Assembly: GCA_945903555.1 (NCBI GenBank)
Contig: CAMDOJ010000111.1
Coordinates: 1 to 5,805 of the forward strand
Length of the DNA stretch: 5,805 nt
Source of the DNA: Chthoniobacter flavus
GTDB taxonomy: Bacteria > Verrucomicrobiota > Verrucomicrobiia > Chthoniobacterales > Terrimicrobiaceae
Direction: 5' to 3'
Of this stretch, positions 1 to 5,181 are shown in pieces. The translations under genes were made by a program, and so were the position numbers. How positions within the stretch are numbered: position 1 is the stretch's first letter; the number at the start of each line of letters is the position of its first letter. The notes beneath the pieces are model-generated. The model was not told where the DNA came from. It was given only the letters and a program-made list of their open reading frames with translations, and did no database searches.

Positions 1-307
1 CATGCCCACCCGCTTCGAGCGTGGCCAGATGCTTGGCATAGATATCAGAGCGTTCGCTCTGCTGATAAGGGCCAAAGGGACCTCCTTTGTCCGGACCTTC
101 ATCCCAATCTAGACCGAGCCAGTTCAAGCCATCATAAATGACTTGGCGCGCTTCTTCGGTATTCCGCTTTTCATCGGTATCCTCAACGCGGAGGATGAAT
201 GTTCCTCCATGCTGGCGTGCGTAGAGCCAATTAAAAAGAGCCGTCCGGGCTCCTCCTACGTGAAGGTAACCAGTCGGTGATGGAGCAAATCGCGTGCGAA
301 CTGTCAT
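1..307 (-). CDS. gltX: Glutamyl-tRNA synthetase, N-terminal part (cut by window edge)
   Basis: This gene encodes the class I synthetase that charges tRNA with glutamate in the cytoplasm. Only the first 102 residues lie in the window; the complete enzyme is usually about 470-510 residues, so the rest is to the left. Residues 5-29 carry the family start FAPSPTGYLHVGGARTALFN, which contains the class I HIGH-type motif as HVGG at residues 16-19. The glutamate/ATP-site block LRVEDTD follows at 39-45, then LNWLGLDWDEGP at 61-72. A short Gly/Pro-rich insertion, DKGGPFGPYQQSER at 73-86, is longer than in E. coli. The ATG at 305-307 fits the family start exactly. No Shine-Dalgarno precedes it on the minus strand. 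The gene is divergent from the glycosylase gene across 147 bases. Discriminating and non-discriminating types cannot be told apart from this fragment. The family call is very secure. Confidence 0.97.
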   Translation of the reverse strand, partial: MTVRTRFAPSPTGYLHVGGARTALFNWLYARQHGGTFILRVEDTDEKRNTEEARQVIYDGLNWLGLDWDEGPDKGGPFGPYQQSERSDIYAKHLATLEAGGH

Positions 308-454
308 CTGAGGAGGAAACGTGATTCTGCGAAGAAAAACAAGACTTCAAGCAAACCACCGAGTTCCGCGAACCAGAGCTCCCCCACCCCAGAATGGCAA
401 AAGTGAAATTCCCCCTTTCTTTGCGTAGACGATTTGTGACTGAATGTAGTCCTT

Positions 455-1303
455 GTGTCTGAAAAGAATCCCGCCTTCATCTCCCTTGCAGCGACGCTTA
501 AAAGCGGGCAAGTCTTCCACTGGGATCCATTGCCGGATGGATCTTGGATAGGCCTCATCGGCGACCATCTGGCCCGCGTTTCGGAGATAAACCAACAAAT
601 CGTCATCGAGCAAGGCGACCCAGAAATCCTTCATCGCTATTTTTCCCTTGATCATCCGCTGGAGCAAATTTACGCGGCTTTTCCAAAAGATCCGCTCAGC
701 CAAGAAGCCCTCACCCTTTGCCACGGCCTTCGCATCTTGCGCCAACCTCGATGGGAATGCCTCGCCACCTTCATCACCAGTTCCATGAAGCAGGTCGCAC
801 ACATACGATCTATGTCGGTTGCGATTCGGAATCGGATTGGCTCGCCCGTGCCAGGCTCACCCCATCCAGCGTACCCGTCCTTTGAATCTCTGGCCCTCTC
901 GGACGAAAAAACTCTACTCGAATGCGGACTCGGCTACCGCGCGGCGAACCTCCTCAAAACGGCCCGCCTCCTCACTGAAGGGACAATCGATTTAGAAGCT
1001 CTCCAAAAACGATCCACTACAGAACTGCGCGCCGCGCTTATGACTCTTCCGGGTGTCGGCGTAAAGGTCGCCAACTGCGTTTTACTTTTCGCCTATGAAC
1101 GACTCGACGCCGTCCCGATCGATGTGTGGATTCATCGCATTCTTATAGCCATGCGAAATGGCCGAGAGGGAACACCGACGCAACTAGCGAAGTACGCGCG
1201 CCGTCGCCTTGGCCCCTATGCAGGCTACGTGCAGCAATATCTCTTCCACCGAGCCAGAACGGATAAAAAGAACGCGCGCGCCAGCGTCAAATCTCCCGCC
1301 TAG
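455..1303 (+). CDS. ogg: 8-oxoguanine DNA glycosylase/AP lyase, OGG1 type
   Basis: This 282-residue protein should remove 8-oxoguanine from DNA and nick the abasic site in base-excision repair. It aligns along its length with eukaryotic OGG1. The OGG N-terminal domain covers about 1-100, with KSGQVFHW at 16-23; its Gly18 matches the 8-oxoG-sensing Gly42 of human OGG1. The HhH-GPD domain covers about 101-268, with CGLGYRA at 157-163 and LPGVGVKVANC at 198-208. Lys204 matches the Schiff-base Lys249, Asp223 in PIDVW matches Asp268, and Cys208, Gln260 and Phe264 match the base-pocket residues Cys253, Gln315 and Phe319. The human Asn triplet 149-151 is replaced by Met-Lys-Gln (111-113). The start is GTG. 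An in-frame stop at 437-439 leaves little room upstream, and the next possible start is CTG at 440. No ribosome-binding site is visible. The basic tail (about 269-280) is probably disordered. Function is strongly supported by the retained catalytic residues. Confidence 0.93.
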   Translation: MSEKNPAFISLAATLKSGQVFHWDPLPDGSWIGLIGDHLARVSEINQQIVIEQGDPEILHRYFSLDHPLEQIYAAFPKDPLSQEALTLCHGLRILRQPRWECLATFITSSMKQVAHIRSMSVAIRNRIGSPVPGSPHPAYPSFESLALSDEKTLLECGLGYRAANLLKTARLLTEGTIDLEALQKRSTTELRAALMTLPGVGVKVANCVLLFAYERLDAVPIDVWIHRILIAMRNGREGTPTQLAKYARRRLGPYAGYVQQYLFHRARTDKKNARASVKSPA

Positions 1304-1468
1304 ATTCCAAGTTCAGATCGCCTGTGTATAGACTTAAAGTATATCAAAGGACTTTGTCCGCTTGAAGTCGCTTAACTTATCACGGTCGTAATGAATCTGT
1401 ATCCATCCGACGTCAAATCGGCACACCATTTGCCCATCGATAATGATTTCCGAGAACTCACGAACGAG

Positions 1469-1474
1469 TATAAA
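1469..1474 (+). promoter_or_regulatory. Possible -10 box (TATAAA) of the LolC/E gene
   Basis: TATAAA, five of six matches to the -10 consensus, ends ten bases before the ATG at 1485. If used, transcription would begin only a few bases before that ATG, giving a nearly leaderless message and ruling out the in-frame ATG at 1443. No good -35 hexamer lies at the usual distance, so this is a weak call from composition and position only. Confidence 0.25.
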
Positions 1475-1484
1475 TAAAAAAACG

Positions 1485-2771
1485 ATGACGAAAAGTTTCA
1501 GCCTCTTTCTAGCCCTTCGCTACCTTAAGCCGAAGCGGACGTTTCTCTCCACGATTACCCTCGTATCGATATTGGGAGTCACATTGGGCATCATGGTTTT
1601 GATTCTCGTTATCTCAGTGATGACAGGATTTGAGCAGGAACTAAGGCGAAAAGTGATCGGCTTCGACGCCCACGTGATTGTTGCAAATGGGGGAGTCCTC
1701 GAGGACTGGGAAAAGACGCGCGACATTTGCATGGGGACGAGTGGAGTGACTGCCGCAGCTCCATTTGTTCAAGGTCCCGTGATTGTGGAATACCAGCATC
1801 GGCGTCTTGCTCCCAAGATTCGGGGGGTCGATCCTGAGCTTGAGAAAGAAGTCGTCAACATCGCGGATTTCATCATCGAGGGCACATACGATCTGAACGG
1901 AAGCAAGACCGTTCTTGGCTCCGAGTTGGCAAAGGAATTAGGGGTGAACGTCGGAGAAATCATCACGATATATTCTCCAGGAAATTTCAATAATATCTTG
2001 GATGAGATTGACCGCATCCAGAACTCTCCGGACAAAACAAAGGACGTATCTTCACTTAAGGAAATGATTCTTCCCACAGAACTGGAAGTCGCCGGCATTT
2101 TCGAAAGTGGACGGTACCTCTATGACAGCGAGTTTCTCATTGTTCCACTGCACATAGGGCAGGAACTCTACAATCTCGGCGGCGCCGCCCACGGTTTGGC
2201 ATTGAAAACGCAAAACGCCAATCTGGCAGATCAGATTCGAGACAAGCTAGCCCCCCTTCTTCCCGACTCCCAATATGCTCTGACTTGGATCGATATGAAT
2301 AAGCAGATCTTTGATGCGATTCGTATGGAGCGGAGTGTCATGTTTTTTCTGCTCATGTTCATCATTCTCGTAGCGGCATTTGGCATTATGAATACGCTTA
2401 TCACCGTGACCGTGCAGAAGACCCGCGAGATCGGGGTGATGAAGGCTCTCGGTGCGCAAACCCACCAGATCATCGGTGTCTTCTTGGCTCAAGGCATGGT
2501 CGTGGGTGTCTTCGGCACAGCCACTGGCCTAGCGCTCGGGATCAGCATGGTACAATATCGCAACGAAGTGAGTCGCTTTCTTTCCAATGCCTTTCACATT
2601 GAGATCTTCCCCCCCTCCGTTTACCAATTCAGCGAAATCCCGGCAGAAATCGTCACCTCCGATGTCGCTATCATTTGCGTGAGTGCGTTTGCGATATGTT
2701 CACTGGCCGCCTTGATTCCTGCTTGGTTTGCGGCGCGCCTAGACCCTGTGAAAGCACTCCGTCACGAGTGA
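1485..2771 (+). CDS. Lipoprotein-releasing system permease, LolC/LolE family
   Basis: This inner-membrane permease belongs to the family that, with the ATPase LolD, extracts mature lipoproteins from the inner membrane and hands them to LolA. From this start it has 428 residues; E. coli LolC has about 400. Topology is typical: one membrane span at about 21-46, a large periplasmic domain at about 47-283, then spans at about 285-309, 331-356 and 394-417. The ALRYLK start (10-15), the cytoplasmic QKTREIGVMKALGA segment (311-324) that should couple to the ATPase, and the end IPAWFAARLDPVKALRHE are all characteristic. A charged stretch at about 168-197 is an insertion relative to E. coli LolC. ATG at 1485 is preferred over in-frame ATG at 1443, because the extra 14 residues are low-complexity and the family begins just before the ALRY motif. 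Neither has a Shine-Dalgarno. LolC, LolE and single-permease LolF types cannot be separated here. No lolD is adjacent in the window. Confidence 0.88.
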   Translation: MTKSFSLFLALRYLKPKRTFLSTITLVSILGVTLGIMVLILVISVMTGFEQELRRKVIGFDAHVIVANGGVLEDWEKTRDICMGTSGVTAAAPFVQGPVIVEYQHRRLAPKIRGVDPELEKEVVNIADFIIEGTYDLNGSKTVLGSELAKELGVNVGEIITIYSPGNFNNILDEIDRIQNSPDKTKDVSSLKEMILPTELEVAGIFESGRYLYDSEFLIVPLHIGQELYNLGGAAHGLALKTQNANLADQIRDKLAPLLPDSQYALTWIDMNKQIFDAIRMERSVMFFLLMFIILVAAFGIMNTLITVTVQKTREIGVMKALGAQTHQIIGVFLAQGMVVGVFGTATGLALGISMVQYRNEVSRFLSNAFHIEIFPPSVYQFSEIPAEIVTSDVAIICVSAFAICSLAALIPAWFAARLDPVKALRHE

Positions 2772-2772
2772 T

Positions 2773-2799
2773 TTGACAAATGCACCCAGCTTCTATTAT
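2773..2799 (+). promoter_or_regulatory. Possible promoter of the 50-codon membrane ORF
   Basis: A perfect TTGACA (2773-2778) starts right after the stop codon of the permease gene. TATTAT, five of six matches to the -10 consensus, follows at 2794-2799 after a short 15-base spacer. The -10 box ends eight bases before the ATG at 2808, so the message would be close to leaderless. The short spacer lowers confidence. Confidence 0.35.
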
Positions 2800-2807
2800 C
2801 TAAAACC

Positions 2808-2960
2808 ATGTCTGAAAAAATCTCTGACCCGCAAGACCCATTTATCCGCACCATTTTGATCTCAGCCAGCATCGGTGCCGTTATCGGATTTCTTACAACT
2901 GTCTTGGTTGTTACTGTAATGATTTCCTTGAATTTCAATTTTCTGAATTGGATGGAGTAA
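2808..2960 (+). CDS. Small single-span membrane protein, unknown function
   Basis: This 50-codon reading frame begins MSEKISDPQDPFIRTI and encodes a short polar N-terminus (1-13), then a hydrophobic segment at about 14-40 rich in Ile, Val, Ser and Gly that is long enough to cross the membrane, and a short end NFNFLNWME. I do not recognise a family. Support for a real gene: a clean ATG 36 bases after the permease stop, a promoter-like TTGACA/TATTAT just upstream, and a composition expected of a membrane mini-protein. It overlaps the end of the convergent YihY-family gene by 26 bases. It could share a message with the permease or be transcribed alone, and it may be an accessory subunit or simply an unrelated small membrane protein. 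No Shine-Dalgarno is visible. Confidence 0.55.
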   Translation: MSEKISDPQDPFIRTILISASIGAVIGFLTTVLVVTVMISLNFNFLNWME

Positions 2961-3828
2961 TTTCCTCGTCAAGTTCCCCTTGTTCGGCGGCCGCGCAAAA
3001 ACAGGCTCCTAGCAAAATCAGCCCCCCAGCGATATACACCCACATAAGCGCCAGCATGAGGGCGCCGAAGGGTCCGTAAATGGCGTTATAATTTACGATT
3101 TTGGCGACGTAGTTTCCAAATAGTCCCTGCCCCACTTGAAGGGCCAGAGTGACCATAAGCGCCGCTCCCCATATTTGCTTAAAGAAAATCTTGCGTCCGG
3201 GTGCCAGCACGTAAAGCGCACTCAGGGCATAAAACGTCAAACCGCCAGCCACAAGATACCTCCCAGCAGTGAGAATCAGCGTGATCATATGAAACTTAAT
3301 GGTAGGCACCTGGTCTTGAACCAACGCTTCCAAGGCCAATAAAAGTTTTCCTGCTGCCTGCAACACGACTGGGGCGAAGAGGCCGATACCCAATGCGCTA
3401 GCAAGGACTCCCATCATGAGAAGATTTTTGAGGGGAAGCTTCCACCAAGGAATGTCAACGCGATGCCAAGCTCGGTTCACCCCTTGTACCAGAACTTGAA
3501 AAAACCGAATCGAACACCAGGTCAGGATAAGCAAGGAGAGAAGACTGACGCCGTTACGGGACTTATGGAGGGATTCCGCCATGTGCCAAACTAGTTTTTG
3601 TTGTGCCAACTCCATCGGAAAAAAGTTCTCGGCGGTCATAATCACCACCTCGGGCTTCACGACTACTGATCCCAGAACAAGAAAAAGAGCGAATAGCGGA
3701 ACCAACGAAAAGAGCGCGTAATAAGCAAAGGAAGCGGCACGTTGTTCACCCTCGATTTCAATAAAAATTAAAACGGAATCGCGAGTGCGTTTCCACCCAT
3801 TCCGAAAAAATGTTTTGGTATTGGACAT
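2935..3828 (-). CDS. YihY/BrkB-family inner-membrane protein
   Basis: This 297-residue polytopic protein belongs to the YihY/BrkB (UPF0761) family. Members were once called ribonuclease BN, which is a misannotation; BrkB was linked to serum resistance in Bordetella, and the general biochemical role is not settled. Six hydrophobic segments are visible at about 33-57, 93-115, 136-160, 181-209, 217-238 and 252-281. Family hallmarks are the first-span motif ASFAYYALFSLVPLF (32-46), NRAW (118-121), YNAIYGPFGA (247-256) followed by LMWVY (262-266), and the small-residue LLGACF stretch (272-277). The C-terminus is acidic and cytoplasmic. The ATG at 3828 fits the family length. The bases upstream on the minus strand read CCTCCC rather than a Shine-Dalgarno, and a TATAAA box lies ten bases before the ATG. 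The gene is convergent with the 50-codon membrane ORF and is insulated upstream by the intrinsic terminator at 3894-3930. Confidence 0.9.
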   Translation of the reverse strand: MSNTKTFFRNGWKRTRDSVLIFIEIEGEQRAASFAYYALFSLVPLFALFLVLGSVVVKPEVVIMTAENFFPMELAQQKLVWHMAESLHKSRNGVSLLSLLILTWCSIRFFQVLVQGVNRAWHRVDIPWWKLPLKNLLMMGVLASALGIGLFAPVVLQAAGKLLLALEALVQDQVPTIKFHMITLILTAGRYLVAGGLTFYALSALYVLAPGRKIFFKQIWGAALMVTLALQVGQGLFGNYVAKIVNYNAIYGPFGALMLALMWVYIAGGLILLGACFCAAAEQGELDEEITPSNSEN

Positions 3829-3838
3829 CGTGGGAGGT

Positions 3839-3844
3839 TTTATA
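3839..3844 (-). promoter_or_regulatory. Possible -10 box (TATAAA) of the YihY-family gene
   Basis: Read on the minus strand, TATAAA ends ten bases before the ATG at 3828, which would place the transcription start within a few bases of the start codon. TTGGGG lies 19 bases further upstream as a poor -35. The spacing to the ATG is the same as for the box before the LolC/E gene. Confidence 0.3.
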
Positions 3845-3893
3845 ATTCAGGCGCAAGTGAGCACCCCAATCGCTTATCCAAAAGGCTGGAGAC

Positions 3894-3930
3894 AAAAAAA
3901 ACGCGAGTGGCATTTCTGCCAATCGCGTTT
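3894..3930 (-). terminator. Intrinsic terminator after the efp/mini-protein unit
   Basis: Arms at 3901-3912 and 3917-3928 (plus-strand ACGCGAGTGGCA and TGCCAATCGCGT) pair over 12 positions with one G-A mismatch and a four-base loop. Two further A-T pairs extend the stem to 3899-3930. On the minus strand the stem is followed by eight T residues (plus-strand A run 3894-3901, partly inside the stem). This is a classic rho-independent terminator, placed 22 bases after the stop of the minus-strand mini-protein gene. It should also keep efp transcription out of the YihY-family gene. Confidence 0.88.
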
Positions 3931-3951
3931 GTTAATGTGGTGAGAAAGGGA

Positions 3952-4110
3952 TTACAAGCTCACTTCAATAGTGAGAGACTTCTTGGTCTCTTCTTTATCA
4001 TCCGTACCATCCTTTGATTTGTCTTTTTTACAACCGTCACAGGAACCGGCAAAAACCGAGGAGGCTGTGAAGACTACGGCCACTGCTGCACAAACGATGA
4101 GGTGTTTCAT
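3952..4110 (-). CDS. Small exported protein with a CxxC pair, unknown function
   Basis: This 52-residue product has a clear signal peptide: a basic start MKH, a hydrophobic core at about 4-16, and a likely signal peptidase site after VFA (residues 19-21). The mature part is only about 31 residues. It begins GSCDGCKK with Cys24 and Cys27 two residues apart, then becomes very rich in Lys, Asp and Glu, and ends SLTIEVSL. No His follows the CxxC, so it is not a haem site. The pair could form a disulfide or bind metal; a lipoprotein with Cys24 as the lipid site is possible, but the lipobox would be poor. An in-frame ATG at 4137 would add nine residues in front of the signal peptide, so the ATG at 4110 is preferred; GGAA about eight bases upstream may help initiation. 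The gene lies 56 bases downstream of efp in the same direction and ahead of a strong terminator. I recognise no family. Confidence 0.7.
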   Translation of the reverse strand: MKHLIVCAAVAVVFTASSVFAGSCDGCKKDKSKDGTDDKEETKKSLTIEVSL

Positions 4111-4141
4111 AAGGATTCCAAGTTCGCGCAAGGGCAAACAT

Positions 4142-4147
4142 TGTCAA
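4142..4147 (-). promoter_or_regulatory. Isolated TTGACA between efp and the mini-protein gene
   Basis: A perfect -35 hexamer on the minus strand lies 31 bases before the ATG at 4110. No acceptable -10 box stands 16-18 bases downstream; the best, TGGAAT, is 21 bases away. It may give the mini-protein its own promoter, but read-through from efp is equally possible. Confidence 0.2.
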
Positions 4148-4166
4148 TGCGATATTCTTCGTAAAA

Positions 4167-4724
4167 TTAAGCACGGCTCATGTAGGTCCCGTCGACTGTG
4201 CTGACCTTGACCAATTCGCCTTCTTTAATGAACAAAGGCACGTTGATAATCTTGCCAGTCTCAAGTGTCGCCTGCTTCTGGACGTTATTAGCGGAGTCAC
4301 CACGAACGCCCTCAGGAGATTCCGTGACTTTGAGGACTACAGATGATGGCAACTCAACTTGAGATGGGCGACCTTCAATGCTAAGGACCTCGACCTTCAG
4401 ATTTTCAACGAGATATTGTTTCGCGTCAGCAATGAGTTCTTCGTTCAACGTGATCGTCTCATAAGTAGCGGTATCCATGAAATGGTAGCCGTGATGGTCA
4501 CTGTAGCTGAACTCGAGCGGCTGACGCTGCACGTCCACCACATCTACCTTTTCCGTCGAAGAGAATCGGATATCGGCCGACTTGCCTGTTCCGATATACC
4601 GGACAATGCATTGCACGAAAGCACGAAGATTGCCTGGTGTGCGGTGTTGAATTTCAAGAACAATGGCCGGATTTCCGTTGTAACGGATGGCCATCCCTTT
4701 GCGAAGATCGTTGGCTGCTGGCAT
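4167..4724 (-). CDS. efp: Translation elongation factor P
   Basis: This 185-residue protein binds ribosomes stalled at consecutive prolines and promotes peptide bond formation. All three domains are present: the KOW-like N-terminal domain (about 1-64), the OB domain (about 66-128) and the C-terminal OB domain (129-185). The last holds the family signature, KQATLETG at 150-157 followed by INVPLFIKEG at 160-169, and the protein ends VDGTYMSRA. The loop that reaches the peptidyl transferase centre reads TPGNLRAF (29-36). By gap-free alignment with E. coli KPGKGQAF, Asn32 stands where the beta-lysylated Lys34 should be, so neither lysylation nor rhamnosylation of an Arg at the tip is expected. 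The ATG at 4724 gives the standard length. The frame stays open upstream to 4835, but those 37 residues do not resemble the family. No strong Shine-Dalgarno is visible, only GAG about nine bases upstream. The downstream neighbour is an exported mini-protein in the same direction. Confidence 0.96.
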   Translation of the reverse strand: MPAANDLRKGMAIRYNGNPAIVLEIQHRTPGNLRAFVQCIVRYIGTGKSADIRFSSTEKVDVVDVQRQPLEFSYSDHHGYHFMDTATYETITLNEELIADAKQYLVENLKVEVLSIEGRPSQVELPSSVVLKVTESPEGVRGDSANNVQKQATLETGKIINVPLFIKEGELVKVSTVDGTYMSRA

Positions 4725-5001
4725 AAATAGAATCTCGAACACTATTCCTATTCGAAAGTTTGACAAGGCGCGAAATGAATGCCCAATCGCACGGAACCAC
4801 ATAATTTCTAAAAAAGATTTTTTTGACTTCGCCATCCATCAAGACGGAGCCGGAAAACCACTTTAAGAAACACATAGGTCGCTTTTTATCAATGACTTTA
4901 TAACGTTTTTTTATTTTTACGGATAGCAAGCATTATCGACACACTGTCAATTGATTAGTGATACTGGACCACACTATGCCCAACATAAAAATTCACTATT
5001 T

Positions 5002-5007
5002 TATAAT
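5002..5007 (+). promoter_or_regulatory. Perfect -10 hexamer TATAAT
   Basis: A consensus TATAAT on the plus strand lies in AT-rich DNA just ahead of the inverted-repeat cluster. Transcription would start near 5013-5015. The -35 position (about 4979-4984) reads CCCAAC, which is poor, and there is no TG extension, so promoter activity is uncertain. Confidence 0.3.
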
Positions 5008-5012
5008 GGTGT

Positions 5013-5172
5013 AGTTAACCCCGACGAAGAAAAAGCTAACCTCGTAATATTGGGACCGACTCACACTGCTGGAGGCTGACGCGCAAGGCGACATGCGCGG
5101 GAGCGAGCGAGAATCTGGCGCTCGCACGTATTGTTCTGAACGTGGTCCTTGGTTCCCTGTGAATCATTTTTT
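5013..5172 (+). ncRNA. Candidate structured small RNA (not assigned to a family)
   Basis: About 160 bases lie between a TATAAT box and a hairpin plus T6, both on the plus strand. Inside are three adjacent perfect inverted repeats: CGCGCA/TGCGCG at 5080-5099 with an 8-base loop, GCGAGCG/CGCTCGC at 5103-5125 with a 9-base loop, and CACGT/ACGTG at 5125-5144 with a 10-base loop. GGACC (5053-5057) can pair with GGTCC (5144-5148) to enclose them; the neighbouring stems share single bases at 5125 and 5144, so not all can be complete at once. Length and a closed, branched fold would suit a regulatory RNA such as 6S RNA, but I cannot match a known consensus. It lacks tRNA, tmRNA, RNase P and SRP RNA signatures. 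The repeats themselves are certain; transcription is inferred. Confidence 0.27.
5150..5172 (+). terminator. Weak intrinsic terminator, plus strand
   Basis: TGGTTC (5150-5155) pairs with GAATCA (5161-5166), including one G-U pair, around a five-base loop CCTGT, and six T residues follow (5167-5172). The stem is short and AT-rich, so termination would be modest. It lies nine bases from the stop of the convergent toxin gene and would end any transcript from the TATAAT at 5002. Confidence 0.35.
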
Positions 5173-5181
5173 CTGCCCTTC

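Larger units (their letters stand above)
4725..5181 (+). other. Gene-poor gap of 457 bases between efp and the PIN toxin gene
   Basis: I see no convincing protein gene here; open frames that enter from efp or the toxin gene are out of frame with them or lack family resemblance. The first part, to about 5040, is AT-rich and should hold the efp promoter. A minus-strand TTGACA (plus TGTCAA, 4945-4950) with TGCTAT 16 bases on is a weak candidate, implying a leader near 190 bases. The part from about 5050 to 5150 turns GC-rich and contains three hairpin-forming inverted repeats, described separately. Confidence 0.6.

Noticed and set aside
394..462. 22-residue ORF upstream of and overlapping the glycosylase start
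   Set aside because: It has no ribosome-binding site, no recognisable content and is short enough to be chance.
1370..1376. GCTTAAC resembling an integron attC core site
   Set aside because: No matching GTTRRRY core or the internal palindromic boxes are found at a suitable distance.
1443..1484. Upstream ATG giving a 14-residue extension of the LolC/E permease
   Set aside because: The extension is Ser/Asn/Lys-rich, lacks a ribosome-binding site and is absent from the usual family start, though it cannot be fully excluded.
2935..3828. Ribonuclease BN annotation for the YihY-family gene
   Set aside because: That name came from an early misassignment; the protein is a polytopic membrane protein with no nuclease motif, and true RNase BN is a zinc phosphodiesterase.
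4725..4835. 37-residue N-terminal extension of elongation factor P from the ATG at 4835
   Set aside because: EF-P begins at MPAANDLRKG by family alignment; the extension has no family resemblance and crosses AT-rich leader DNA.
4654..4929. 91-codon minus-strand frame overlapping the efp start
   Set aside because: It is out of frame with efp and its C-terminal half is a shadow of the EF-P N-terminal coding sequence.
5125..5166. Possible tRNA T-arm or SRP RNA in the GC-rich gap
   Set aside because: The loop sizes are wrong, there is no GTTCRANYC loop in a 5-bp stem, no acceptor stem, and no GGAAGGAAGCAGCC-like SRP core.
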